NCBI GenBank assembly: GCA_036169595.1
Contig: CM069767.1
Coordinates: 3,030,001-3,050,000 of the forward strand
Source of the DNA: Dictyostelium firmibasis
Taxonomy: Eukaryota > Evosea > Eumycetozoa > Dictyosteliales > Dictyosteliaceae
Length of the DNA: 20,000 nucleotides
Direction of reading: 5' to 3'
Position 1 is the first letter of the stretch; each line of letters opens with the position of its first letter. Of this stretch, positions 9,869 through 19,842 are shown in pieces. Made by a program: the position numbers and the translations under genes. Below the pieces are notes generated by a model. It saw only the letters and a list, made by a program, of their open reading frames with translations. It did no database searches and was not told the origin of the DNA.

Positions 9869-12496
9869 ATGAACAGTGAGAATGACGAAAGATTTTTTAA
9901 AATTTGGAGAAATAAATTTATTAGAAATAATATATTATCAAAAATAAAACACCATAGGAATTATTATGATAGTTTTAAATATGAAAAGATTTTCTCATGT
10001 TCATGGATGATAGAGAATGGTTATTATCAATTATTAAAAGAAAAAGTTGAAAAAAGTGAAAATTTAATATTCAATTGTATCAATACTTTAAATCAAACCA
10101 ATGAAAAAGAATTTATACCAAGGAATTTAACAAGAAAGAAATTTGATTCTGGTCGTTTAATTATATTTGATATTAATTCAATCTTTAACAAAGAAAAAGC
10201 AGCAATACATTGGGATTCAAAATTTTATATTAATTTATTTAAAAATTATCCGAATTATTTTTTAAATTTCAATAAATCAGAAACAGAATTCACATTAATT
10301 GAATATGATAATCAACAAGCATTACAAGTTTTAGTAGAAAATTTCAATCATACCTTAGAAATTGAATCATTCTTTAGATCGTTAGAAATTGGTTCATTAG
10401 ACTGTTCATATTATATTTTTAATAGTAATAATAATAAAATTAAAAATGAAATTTTAAAGAATAAAAAGAATCAAACAAGAATTTGGAATATCATACTAAA
10501 CTATTCGATTTTTAAAAAAGAAATGATTGAAACCAAATTAATAAATCAAAGAATTGATTTCGTTGTAAATAAATTAAAACTACCAATACCAAAACTATCA
10601 GATATTCAATCACCATTTATACCAAGTTTTTATGATTTTAAAATCTATGAACAAAACTTATCAACTATAATCGATTGTTTAAAAATTGTTTCACAATTTC
10701 CGGATGTTTTCAAATCATTTATAAAATCAATAAATAATAAGTCATATAAGATAATTTTAACAAAGGAGCAAGAAGAATTATCAACAACATCTTCAGAAGA
10801 ATTAAATTTAGAGATATCAACCATAAATTCATTAGTTTGTTCAATGGGTGGTAAAAACTCTCAGGAATTTACTTTGTTTTCAACTCAATCGTTCTCATCA
10901 TCAACATCATCAAAAGATATCAAAAATGAATTCACAAAACAAGAATTGGAAACAAATATTAGTGATTTACTTGCATCAAGTGAAAAAAATGAAATAATTT
11001 TGGCATTATATCGATCCTTATTACCATTTACAAACCATTTAACTTGTTTTCTTGATAATTGGAGTTTCTATCAAATTAAAACAGAAAAAAATTATAAAGA
11101 CTATTCAAAGATTAAAAAGCATATAGAATTTAAAATTGATAGTAATTTCCATTCAAAGATGTTTGCTCATTATAATTTTCAAGAATTTGCTGAAGATTGC
11201 ATTGATGATAATAAATTATTTCAATATTGTAAAAATAGAAATAATCAAATTGAATATATCAACAAATTTAACAACGATTTAATAATGTCAAATCATCCAA
11301 AGAAATATAATATCTATAAAAACATTCTTGGTAATTTAGTATGGTTAGATGATTTTGAATTAATAAGTTTGTTAAAGAAACCAGTTGAAGTTGAATTTTT
11401 ACCCAATGAACAATCTATTTTAGTTTCAAAATTAAAATCAAATGAAATGATGGATATAGTTTATAAAATTATAGAGATGGCAGATGAAATGGATAGAAAT
11501 AGTAAAGTATTGTCCTCTGTTGATAGTGGAAAAGGGCTAGAAAAACAAAAATGTCAGCCTAGAAAAACAATGTTAGAAATGTTAATTTTCAATGGAAAAT
11601 CAACAATTTTAGGATATTTTAAAAAGAATTATTCGTCAGATTATTATTTTCAAGTTGGTTGCATTGATTTAACAACAAGAACATTTAGAATTGGAGTATA
11701 TAAATTTGTTTACGATAATTTATCTGATTTTCCAATCTACGAAAAAGTGAACGTTTGGAGGAATAATCTTCATTTTATAAACAATGTGGAGGATTTCAAA
11801 TATTTCGTTGAACGTACACCTTCAGATTCAAACTATAAACTTCCAATAGATAATGGTTTGACCTATTTTAAATACATGGTACAAGAGAGATTCTATGATT
11901 TAGAGAGTGGTAGATGTCAATTTGATAGACATAGACATGCAATTCATCAATATTTTAAAATCATTGAAAACAATAGATTGGGTAAAGAAACTGAAGAGGA
12001 TATTAGAATGGAATTCTATGATTTAATCACTTCAATGAGACCATTTGGTCCAGATACTCTAAGAGGTACATTTTCAAAAATCTGTGAATTCAATGATTTA
12101 GATTTAATTGATACTATCTTTAAAAATGCCTCAGATCCTGAACGTATAAATAGCTCAAATTCAAAGATTTATATAAATTCGATGATGGAGGTAATCTGTT
12201 CTCAAGGTGATTTAGAACTTTTTAAATATGTCTACACTAAATATCCAGAATCAATTACAATCATTTTAAGAGAAGGTTCAAAACTAGTATTTATCGATGG
12301 TTTTTTTCGTTGTTGTCGTCCCGTTCAAATAGCAATAACCAATGGTCACATTGACCTTTTATTATACATTTTAAGTTTAAAAAAAACTGATAAAGTTTCC
12401 TTCAAACCATTTCATACATCAAACTCTTTTAATAATAGGTGTTTATTAAATCATTTTATTAAACTAAAAAATAATTATTTATTAATTGAAGAATAA
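9869..12496 (+). CDS. Ankyrin-like family protein (875 aa), tandem paralogue of 6737-9607
   Basis: Single-exon gene sharing the family blocks in the same order: WRNKFIRNNILSKIK and FSCSWMIENGYYQLLKEKV at the N-terminus, HWDSKFYINLFKNYPNYF then LNFNKSETEFTLIEYDNQQA, LPFTNHLTCFLDNW in the middle, KFVYDNLSDF, ERFYDLESGRC, and C-terminal SQGDLELFKYVYTKYP and NGHIDLLLYIL, which resemble ankyrin repeats. It lacks the poly-Asn run. It has its own Ser-rich insert (SSEELNLEISTINS, later FSSSTSSK) at about residues 304-350. A cytosolic binding or scaffold role is the most that can be inferred. A DNA segment at 10208-10380 is nearly identical to 7082-7254 of the paralogue, far above the rest of the gene. 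The stop codon is 63 bp from the stop of the convergent gene on the minus strand. Confidence 0.9.
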   Translation: MNSENDERFFKIWRNKFIRNNILSKIKHHRNYYDSFKYEKIFSCSWMIENGYYQLLKEKVEKSENLIFNCINTLNQTNEKEFIPRNLTRKKFDSGRLIIFDINSIFNKEKAAIHWDSKFYINLFKNYPNYFLNFNKSETEFTLIEYDNQQALQVLVENFNHTLEIESFFRSLEIGSLDCSYYIFNSNNNKIKNEILKNKKNQTRIWNIILNYSIFKKEMIETKLINQRIDFVVNKLKLPIPKLSDIQSPFIPSFYDFKIYEQNLSTIIDCLKIVSQFPDVFKSFIKSINNKSYKIILTKEQEELSTTSSEELNLEISTINSLVCSMGGKNSQEFTLFSTQSFSSSTSSKDIKNEFTKQELETNISDLLASSEKNEIILALYRSLLPFTNHLTCFLDNWSFYQIKTEKNYKDYSKIKKHIEFKIDSNFHSKMFAHYNFQEFAEDCIDDNKLFQYCKNRNNQIEYINKFNNDLIMSNHPKKYNIYKNILGNLVWLDDFELISLLKKPVEVEFLPNEQSILVSKLKSNEMMDIVYKIIEMADEMDRNSKVLSSVDSGKGLEKQKCQPRKTMLEMLIFNGKSTILGYFKKNYSSDYYFQVGCIDLTTRTFRIGVYKFVYDNLSDFPIYEKVNVWRNNLHFINNVEDFKYFVERTPSDSNYKLPIDNGLTYFKYMVQERFYDLESGRCQFDRHRHAIHQYFKIIENNRLGKETEEDIRMEFYDLITSMRPFGPDTLRGTFSKICEFNDLDLIDTIFKNASDPERINSSNSKIYINSMMEVICSQGDLELFKYVYTKYPESITIILREGSKLVFIDGFFRCCRPVQIAITNGHIDLLLYILSLKKTDKVSFKPFHTSNSFNNRCLLNHFIKLKNNYLLIEE

Positions 12497-12559
12497 AAAA
12501 AAAAAAAAGAAAATCAACACCAAACTTTTTATTTTTTTTTTACTTTTTTCATTTTTATT

Positions 12560-13798
12560 TTATTTTTTTTCATGGTTTTGCATAAATGTTTTTAATTTTT
12601 TTAAATTATCATTGTTTTGTTGATTACGACCAATGTCATTCATTGAATGAGAAATTATAACAGATTCTTGAGTGTTTTCTAAATGTGTTCCAACTAACCT
12701 ATTCGCTCCAATCATAAATACACAATAGATTATTGGAACATTTTTACCAATTGTTGAACGAATTGATTTTATTTTGATAGCATCACTTTCAGTGTCAGTT
12801 CGAGAACCCGTACACGAAACGGCATACATAACAAAAACGTTTTTAAAATCACCAACACCATAGCTATTATCATTCAAACCATATTTTTCAAAGTCTACAA
12901 CTTCTTCAACTATTATAGTATCCTTCAATTTACTTTGTAATAAGGGTACCATATTTGGAAAGAATTGGTTTTGCTTTAAAACCAATAATTTTTTATTTGG
13001 AACTATTGGTTGTTGTTGTTTTATTGTTTCGGGGGTATCTATTACCAATGGTTTCTCCAATGTTCCCACTTCTACCTCTTCTTTAAAAAGATTTGTTAAC
13101 AAACTTCCGTTTTTTGGTGGAATTTGTTTTGATATTTCCATTGTGATTACTTTGGGATCCTCATTTTTTATTTGATTGTCATTTATTTTTATTTCTTGTT
13201 GTGTTTCTTCTTGTTTCTCTTCTTGTTTCTCTTCTTGTTGTTTCTCTTGTTGTTTCTCTTGTTGTTTCTCTTTTTGTTGTTTCTCTTTTTGTTTCTCTTC
13301 TTGTTGTTTCTCTTCTTGTTCTATCTCTTCTTGTTGTATCTCTTTTTGTTGTATCTCTTTTTGTTGTTTCTTTTCTGGTTGCAGTTCATTATTCTTTATT
13401 TTAAAAAAACGCAATCCCTCAATAGTTACATCACCAGAACCCCCATTTACACTATCTGATTGGTTTTTATTGTTGGTGTTATTGTTGTGGTTATCATCTC
13501 GTTGTTTTTTTAAAAGCAGATTTTCATTTTTTAAATTTTCATTTTCATTTTTTAGTAGAGCGTTATTTATTAGTATTTCGTGAACAATATCATATAATAA
13601 AACTCTATCAATTCGTTTGCCTATGAGTTTTTCATGGATTTGGTCTATGTGGGTTATATAACTGTATTTTGGAACTCGAGACAAAGATTCAGTGGAATAC
13701 GTTACTTTCCAAAAGAATTCCCCCCCTAGCAAACGTTTTTCCTTTAATCTTTTAATTAATTCTTCATCTGAGGTTATAGTTCTTGAGAGAAGTCCCAT
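12560..13798 (-). CDS. Protein with Gln/Glu/Lys repeat and the same unrecognised C-terminal domain as 4657-5547 (412 aa)
   Basis: Single exon. Residues ~1-100 form a charged, helical N-terminal region; residues ~74-100 are heptad-like with Asn/Leu/Glu (ENENLKNENLLLKKQ), probably a coiled coil. Residues ~140-202 are a degenerate repeat of Gln, Glu and Lys (QQKE, QQEE, EKQQ). Residues ~269-406 form the domain shared with the 296-residue protein: LLVLK, FFPNMVPLLQSKL, VFVMYAVSCTGS, IKSIRSTIG, VPIIYCVFMIG, ISHSMNDIGR, NNDNLKKLK. Matching residues are Cys329, Thr330, Arg347, Ser348, Cys359, His384, Ser385, Asp388 and Arg391. The alternation of strands and helices suggests an open alpha/beta fold that could bind a nucleotide or act on one, but that is a guess. 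No signal peptide or membrane segment is visible. It converges on the ankyrin-like gene ending at 12496. Confidence 0.87.
   Translation of the reverse strand: MGLLSRTITSDEELIKRLKEKRLLGGEFFWKVTYSTESLSRVPKYSYITHIDQIHEKLIGKRIDRVLLYDIVHEILINNALLKNENENLKNENLLLKKQRDDNHNNNTNNKNQSDSVNGGSGDVTIEGLRFFKIKNNELQPEKKQQKEIQQKEIQQEEIEQEEKQQEEKQKEKQQKEKQQEKQQEKQQEEKQEEKQEETQQEIKINDNQIKNEDPKVITMEISKQIPPKNGSLLTNLFKEEVEVGTLEKPLVIDTPETIKQQQPIVPNKKLLVLKQNQFFPNMVPLLQSKLKDTIIVEEVVDFEKYGLNDNSYGVGDFKNVFVMYAVSCTGSRTDTESDAIKIKSIRSTIGKNVPIIYCVFMIGANRLVGTHLENTQESVIISHSMNDIGRNQQNNDNLKKLKTFMQNHEKK
13192..13380 (-). repeat. Imprecise TTGTTGTTTCTC-type repeat encoding Gln/Glu/Lys
   Basis: On the plus strand the units are variants of TTGTTGTTTCTC and TTCTTGTTTCTC. 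They encode QQEK and EEKQ units within the 412-residue protein. Other frames give Phe/Leu- or Ser/Cys-rich artefacts. Confidence 0.9.
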
Positions 13799-14146
13799 TT
13801 TTATTTATATTTTAATATTTATTTTTTTATATATTTACTTACTAATCTTTTTATTTGTTTATTTATTTTTTTTTTTTATTTTTTTATTTTTTTATTTATT
13901 TATTTATTATTCATGAATAAAAATAATTTTATTATGTGGGATATGTCTAATTTTTTTTTGTTTTACTTTTTTCATTTTATATAAAATGAAATAACTTAAT
14001 TTTATCAAAAAAAAAAAAAAACTTATTATTTACAGTGGACTTACTAAAAAAAGAAAAAATTAATTTTTTGAGAAAAACTTGTTTTATTTTTTAATAAATA
14101 ATTTTAAATTTTTTTTTATTTTTTTTTAATTTTTTTTTTTTTGATG
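13799..14146. other. Intergenic region between two minus-strand genes
   Basis: Promoter side of the 412-residue gene and 3' flank of the large membrane protein gene. It holds an ATTT-rich tract (13840-13910), a 22-bp perfect palindrome at 13970-13991 and many homopolymers. No gene is seen. Confidence 0.5.
13970..13991. promoter_or_regulatory. 22-bp perfect palindrome
   Basis: TTTCATTTTAT is followed immediately by its reverse complement. It lies 172 bp upstream of the start of the 412-residue gene. It could be a binding site for a dimeric regulator or simply an A/T-rich coincidence. Confidence 0.3.
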
Positions 14147-17100
14147 TTAATGTTGATTTTCAATTTTTTTCAATTTTTTGGATAATTGATTTTCGACGAA
14201 TTTCTTTTTATAGATATAATAAGACAAACCAACAACTAAAGCAACACCTATTACACCAGAAACGACTATAACAGGAATTAAATAAGCTGGTCTTTCATTT
14301 TCACCACAACTACCTTTGAATGATGAAACAATTAAAACTGAGAAGTCAGGATCAATCAAACAATTTGTGCAATATGGTAAATTCAAACCAATAGTTACAG
14401 AATCAGTTAATTTCGATACAACCTCTGATGTGATTATTGATGATCTTCCATCAGAAAGTATTCTATTTAAGAATCTAGCTTGCATAATTTTTGAATCTTT
14501 TTTAATGGTTATATAATTTAATAAATCATTATTACTATTTTGAATGTCTGTATCTTGTTTATTACAATCATTACTATCACTAGCTACTGAAGATTGGAAT
14601 TGTAATTGTAAATTATTTAAGGATGAACCATATTGATAATTGTAGATAGATACTGAAATTTTCACTGATCCACTATCTAATGTTAAATTATAACCTGCAA
14701 ATGAATATTGTTTTGATTTCTCTTTTATCTCTTCAACTGTATATGATATTGTACAATTTGTTAATGATTGAACTAATGTCTGAGAGAATTGATAAACGAT
14801 GTTGTTGTTGTTGTTGTTGTTTTCATTACTATCAGTGTTTGTTTCACTTACTATCCATTTATTATCCAATGTATACTCTTGAATTATATTTTTTTCCACA
14901 TCGAATTCTATTAATTTTGTAATTAAAATCTGATAACTTGTTTTTTGATTATTAATAATTGTTGTACCATTATTATCTATAGTTGTATTTGTTGAAGGTA
15001 ATCCATTACCTCCACTGACGATACTACAATCGAATCCTTTAAATCCAGATCTACAATTACATTCACCTGTACTTGTTATACAATCACCATTTTTAGAACA
15101 ATTATTCAAACAACTTTTAACATTTATTTCATAGGTAAAAAAACCAGACCATGAAAGATTATTCTGTTGTATTAATATTGATTTTTTACCTGTACCTGCT
15201 GAGACTGTACATTGAATTGAAACATTGGTTATTGTATTTTGAATGACAGGACAATCTTTATTATCGATGGTAACATTTAATTTATAATGAGTATTTGAAA
15301 ACCAACCATATAAAGTAATATCACCTCCTTTTTCATCTACTGAATCAATTGATGTAACGTAAATATTTGTATTTATTGAACAATCATCACCGCTCCATCC
15401 GGCTGCACATAAACAAGTTAAAGTTGCTGAATCACAATACTCTCCAATTGTACAATCTCTATAGCAAGAAGGTGGAGGGGATGATAATGTTGCATTTACC
15501 TTTTTAATAATATTTTTTTTTGCCAAAAAGTTAATTATGAACATACCATTTTTTGGTAACTCGGAATTAAAAAAGTAATTTGCTTCGAACCTATAGGATG
15601 GTACTACAACCTTCCATGAAAAAGGAGGGTCCATAATAAAATCATGAGTATTGAATCCAATATCATTTCCCCACATTATTAATTTTTTATTGACCTTATC
15701 AACATAAATATTTACAGAAATTGATGTACACTCTTCTCTAACTAAATTATCGTTTCCTAAAAAATTTGAATCTCCATAACATGAAAAACACGATGGTAAT
15801 ATTCCAGATAAATTATTATTCTTTAATAATAAATTTGAAGGATCTCGTGTGCAATAAGATTGGTCAACTGTTCCTGATATCTTTTATGTTTTTATATTCT
15901 AATTAAAATTAAAGTGGATAAAATAAACGATATAATTATAATACATACCTTATTTGAAGATAAATCTAAATATTGAAAATTATATTTTTGCAATTTAATT
16001 CTTAAATTAGAATTAGTAATAGTTAGCGAACTAACATTTTGGAATTTACTCAAATCTTTTTCATTTGAATAATTTCCACCAGAGATATAAAAAGTTTGAA
16101 TGTTTGGAAAAGATGTAAATGGTATTGAACCATTAAGAGAAAAATATGGAGAAGAATAATCAATAAGCAAGGTTGTTATATTGTTATTTTGAGGAATTTC
16201 GATCATTTCACTAGGTTCATTTAACATTCCACCTATTTGCCTTTTATTAAATTTAATTATTTTTAATTAGTAGGTAAAATATTATATTGAAAAAATTTTG
16301 AAAAAAAATAATTATTTACAATGTCGTTATTATAGAATTTTGAATATAAAAAATAAAAAGAGGAAAATCAATTGTTAAATTATTAAATAATTTTCTAAAT
16401 TTTAAGAGAAAAAAAAAAAAAAAAAAAAAAAAAAAATTAGGAATATTTTTATTAATTTTAAAAATGAATAATAAACGATACATACAATTCTTCAACTTTT
16501 GTCATTGTTGAATAGTTTGATTTATTACTATTTACATAGGAATCGGTTAAAAATAAGGATAGTTCCTTGACATTTACATTCGTAAATGAAGGGATGCTAT
16601 TAGAAACCAGAGATAAAATATCTATATATAGGTCACTTTGAAGATCATTTACATAAGTTACTGAAATTTCACCAAATGTTTTGTAGGGTAAAATTTCAAA
16701 ATAACTGTCATATTTATTTAAATATGAAAATTTAAATTCTCCTTGAAAACTAGGTGGATTCGATATTATTCTATTTTATTGGATTAATATTATAAATTGA
16801 AAAAAAAAAAAAAAAAAAGTAATAAAAAAAAAAAAAAACTTACAAATGGGTTTGTTCGATTGGTGACTCAATACTTATGACATTACATTCATTTAAATTA
16901 ATTGTAGGTGTTTTAACACTACTTAAAAAATCTGATGATAAATAACAATTTGTGAGATCCCTAATTATTATTTAAATAGTTTTAAAAAATTAAAATTAAC
17001 AAAATATATTGATTATTTTTTTATAAAAAAACTATTTATACATACAAATAATTTAAATTTGAAAATGAAAAATTATTGGCTGAAACAATGACCAAATTTG

Positions 17101-17313
17101 TTTGTGTGAGAATAGCATTATATAAAACAATTTTGTTTGAAATATTCATGCATTTAAAATAATATTGTGTATCATTACAAAAATCATAAACACCTGGGCT
17201 AATTGTTGGAAATCCTATCATATTAACACCCATAGCACTAATTAACCCATTTAATAATTGTTCTTTAATTATTTTTTTTTTTTTTTTTTTTTTTTATATT
17301 AATATATATGGAA

Positions 17314-17355
<42 letters not shown>

Positions 17356-17458
17356 TAATTTTTATATTACCTTCTGTGGGGTCAAGAGATAGAGAAGAGA
17401 CACCACTATTTAAAGAAATAAAAATTAAAATTAAAATGAATATATAAATCTTTACCAT
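14147..17458 (-). CDS. ComC-like LRR/EGF/TIG single-pass cell-surface protein (910 aa, six exons)
   Basis: Exons in transcript order: 17371-17458, 17046-17262, 16844-16960, 16486-16770, 15949-16240, 14147-15880. Phases fit at every junction (1, 2, 2, 2, 0), with donors GTAATA, GTATGT, GTAAGT, GTATGT and GTATGT. Residues 1-~25 are a signal peptide (MVKIYIFILILIFISLNSG). Residues ~30-370 form a leucine-rich region (LNYLDLTNCYLSS, FQYLDLSSNK, LLLKNNNLSGILPSC) rich in N-glycosylation sites. EGF-like modules lie at ~472-500 and ~590-618, with a TIG/IPT-like beta domain between them. A long beta-rich domain spans ~648-855 (IDPDFSVLIVSS near its end), a membrane helix ~865-890 and a short basic tail ends in KKIENQH. 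This order resembles the Dictyostelium ComC-type proteins used in cell communication and adhesion. Family assignment is from memory; the gene structure is strong. Confidence 0.87.
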
Positions 17459-17715
17459 TTTATCAACTCTAAAATTTGGAATTAAAAAAATGAGCATTAT
17501 TTTTTTTTTTTACCTTTTTGTTATTTTTTTTAAAAAAAAAAATGAAAAAAAAAAATAAGATATTAATTTATTTACAAGTTTTTATTTTGAGTGGGAAAAA
17601 GATATTTTTAATCCACTGTAGTTTTTGATATTTTAAATATGAAGCAAAAAAAAAAAAAAAGCTGGGAATTTGTTTGAAATTTTTTTTTTTTTTTCTAATT
17701 TTTTTTTTAAATAAT

Positions 17716-18291
17716 TTAATGATTTGAGACTGATGCATTAATAGTTTTTAAATTTAAATCATTACTTTCAATATCATTTGATATATTTTTTTGAAATATT
17801 TTTAAAAAATATTTTAAAAATATAAAAGTACCTATACCGCCAATAATAATTAAACCAACTATTGAAACAACAATAACAATGGTAACAATTCCAATACTTG
17901 TATCATCACTTTGTTCACTAATATTTTCACTCTCAATATAATTTTCTATTTGATTATGCCCTATTCCGATTTTATTACATAAATTGTTTTCTAAACAATC
18001 ATTTTTTAATTGTTTTGTAAAACTTTGAGAAAAATCTTGAAAAATCTTTTAAAATAAGATTAATATTAAAATTAGTATTATAGTGAGAGAGAGAGAGATT
18101 AATTATACAGTTTTTGAACCTGATACCAATATCAAAATAATTTAATTTTTTTAGTTTTATAATATATATATATTTTTTAAATTTTTTAATTTTTTTTTTA
18201 CCATTTCAGTTTTTAATTTTTCAATAAATTGATTTGTTTTTATTTTATTAATGGAGAATAAAATTAACAAAATGGTTAATAATAATTTCAT
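17716..18291 (-). CDS. Small single-pass membrane protein (139 aa, two exons)
   Basis: Exon 1 is 18202-18291: a start codon preceded by an A-rich leader, a hydrophobic signal-like N-terminus (MKLLLTILLILFSINK), then KTNQFIEKLKTEM and donor GTAAAA. Exon 2 is 17716-18045, after acceptor AAAAG, joined in phase 0 (IFQDFSQSFTKQLKND). It has two Cys (CLENNLC), a Ser/Glu/Asp-rich stretch (ESENISEQSDD), a strong membrane helix (IVTIVIVVSIVGLIIIGGIG) and a short basic then Asn-rich tail. The predicted topology is type I: signal peptide, ~60-residue ectodomain, one membrane pass, cytosolic tail. No family is recognised. It sits just upstream of the ComC-like gene on the same strand and could be a reduced surface protein or an adaptor. 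No single frame of 60 codons starting with ATG exists, so simple ORF scans miss it. Confidence 0.75.
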
Positions 18292-18359
18292 TTTATATAA
18301 AAAAGATATATTTATATTTGAAAAGGAAAAAAAAAATGTTAAAATACTAAAATTCTAAT

Positions 18360-18416
<57 letters not shown>

Positions 18417-18686
18417 TAGATAATGGGGAAAGGGGGGGGGAATAATTCTTTTAATAATTTCACTCACATTCTTGAATAGGATTTATAAATTGATGTTTAT
18501 TATAAAATAGAAATGATATTTAAATTTTTTATTTTTTAATTATTTTTATTTTTTAATTTATTTTCATTTATTTTTTTTTTTTTTTTTCTCATTTTTATTT
18601 GAAAACATTGGGATATTTTGATTGAAAAGATAATCAAAAAAATTAGGGTGCTTTAAGGAAAAAAAAAAAAAGAAATTTTGAAAAAA
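18292..18686. other. Intergenic region with extreme homopolymer tracts
   Basis: Upstream region of the 139-residue gene and 3' flank of the acetyltransferase gene. It contains T38 followed directly by A18 (18361-18416) and a run of nine G (18432-18440), which is rare in this base composition. No gene is seen. Confidence 0.6.
18361..18416. repeat. T38-A18 homopolymer junction
   Basis: 38 T are followed at once by 18 A, so the junction can fold into a hairpin of up to 18 bp. This could be a stiff, nucleosome-poor tract upstream of the 139-residue gene. Confidence 0.9.
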
Positions 18687-19271
18687 TTATTCATTTTTCT
18701 TTAAGATTTTATGAAAGTGATTTGTTGCTGAAAATGTATTATTATAAGTTGAGCTCATTGGAATGCTACCAGATTCAGAGTAACCCATTTTTATGTACAA
18801 TTGAGAAGAGAAAGAGTGTGAAGAATTAGTATCTAAAATTAAAAGAACTTTGTTTTTTTTTATTGCCAATTCTTCAACAGATGTTAATAATAATTTTGAT
18901 AAACCTTTTCCTTGATATGATTGTTTGACCATTAATTTTTGTACCTCTCCTCTATGAGTGCAAACATTATACAAAGTATCCCAACTTAATTGAATTGATC
19001 CAACAATAATTGGTTTATTGATTTTTTTATCATCTTTATCTGCTTGATCAACTATTTGATCATTTTTAATAGTTGCAATCAAAAGGACTCTACACTCGAT
19101 ATCTTCTCTCAATTCATTTTCGATCTTATCCCAATACCTAGTTGATAGCTCTTTTGATAATGGATGGGTAAAACCCAAATCACCAAATTCTGTGCATTCA
19201 ATCATCAATTGAATTAATTCTTGTTTAATGTCATCTGTAAATTCATTGTACTTAATTTCTTTAATATCCAT
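18687..19271 (-). CDS. GNAT-family N-acetyltransferase (194 aa)
   Basis: Single exon, full domain length for the GNAT superfamily, whose members transfer acetyl from acetyl-CoA to an amine. Residues ~60-110 give the central strands (CRVLLIATI, PIIVGSIQLSW). The acetyl-CoA loop lies at ~113-125 (LMVKQSYQGKGLS): Gln120, Gly121, Lys122, Gly123, with Ser125 where Gly or Ala is usual. The helix KLLLTSVEELA and strand VLLILDT follow, and then the C-terminal block SSQLYIKMGYSESGSIP, typical of the YxxxGF region. A short charged insert (VDQADKDDKKINK, ~74-86) lies between strands. The substrate cannot be told; small-molecule or protein amines are both possible. No signal peptide, probably cytosolic. 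The ATG lies in an A/T-rich leader. Confidence 0.92.
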   Translation of the reverse strand: MDIKEIKYNEFTDDIKQELIQLMIECTEFGDLGFTHPLSKELSTRYWDKIENELREDIECRVLLIATIKNDQIVDQADKDDKKINKPIIVGSIQLSWDTLYNVCTHRGEVQKLMVKQSYQGKGLSKLLLTSVEELAIKKNKVLLILDTNSSHSFSSQLYIKMGYSESGSIPMSSTYNNTFSATNHFHKILKKNE

Positions 19272-19445
19272 TTTTTACGTTAAAATCTGATAAAATTTAT
19301 AAAAAAAAAAAAAAAAAATTATAAAAAAAAAAAAAATAAAAAAAAAAAGAAAAAAAAATTGCACAGGGAAACAATAGGATCGATTTTTTTTTTAATTATT
19401 TTAAAATCTTTTTACTTTTCATTTTTAAATAGTTCCACAGAAATA

Positions 19446-19476
<31 letters not shown>

Positions 19477-19676
19477 TTAATGATAATTGTTTGACCTTAG
19501 TCTTTAACAATAATAAAGTTGATTATTTTTTTTAATAGTTAATTTAATTAATGTTCATTATATGATGAAATACTTTCGAGGTTTATTTGATGAATTGATT
19601 TTTTTAGGATAACGTTAAAAAATGGTATGCTCACCGCCAATAGATCTATGTTATTTTGGCATTTATTCATTATGAG
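19272..19676. other. Upstream region of the acetyltransferase gene
   Basis: A- and T-rich promoter region with A runs at 19300-19360 and a T run at 19449-19470. The part 19560-19676 is less A/T-rich and contains CTCACCGCCAAT and TAGATCTATG, but no reading frame or RNA is recognised. It may belong to the adjoining G/C-rich block. Confidence 0.45.
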
Positions 19677-19805
19677 TTCCCCTGTCAAGAATTTTTTTTT
19701 TTTTTTTACCTATTCAAGGGTTGCGAACTCGGAACTGGCAGGTTACACTGTCTATGGCTTTGACCAGCAGGGCTGCTGAGCGTTCAGTTCTATTCTCCTG
19801 ACAAG
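19677..19805 (-). mobile_element. G/C-rich insert downstream of tRNA-Lys, possible TRE3- or SINE-like fragment
   Basis: About 100 bp near 50% G/C, in sharp contrast to the surroundings. Read on the minus strand it ends in 16 A (19692-19707). It is flanked by imperfect 14-nt direct repeats (19677-19690 and 19792-19805, 12 of 14 identical), which would suit an old target-site duplication. It contains a hairpin (CAGCA 19765-19769 with TGCTG 19774-19778) and a B-box-like AGTTCGCAACC (19719-19729, minus strand). It starts about 40 bp beyond the 3' end of the tRNA gene, where TRE3 non-LTR retrotransposons are known to insert in Dictyostelium. I do not recognise the sequence. A structured small RNA is the main alternative. 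Confidence 0.35.
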
Positions 19806-19838
19806 AGTCGATCCCGTGATCGATGTTATAACGGCTTC

Positions 19839-19842
19839 AAAA
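19839..19842 (-). terminator. RNA polymerase III terminator of tRNA-Lys
   Basis: A run of four T on the minus strand begins 5 nt after the mature tRNA 3' end, the minimal Pol III stop signal. Confidence 0.75.

Noticed and set aside
13172-13583. Three plus-strand frames rich in Phe/Leu or Ser/Cys
   Set aside because: They are antisense readings of the Gln/Glu/Lys repeat of the minus-strand 412-residue gene.
17036-17233. Separate 65- to 111-codon genes at 17036-17233, 17294-17497 and 15892-16227
   Set aside because: Donor and acceptor sites with consistent phases join them as exons of one 910-residue gene.
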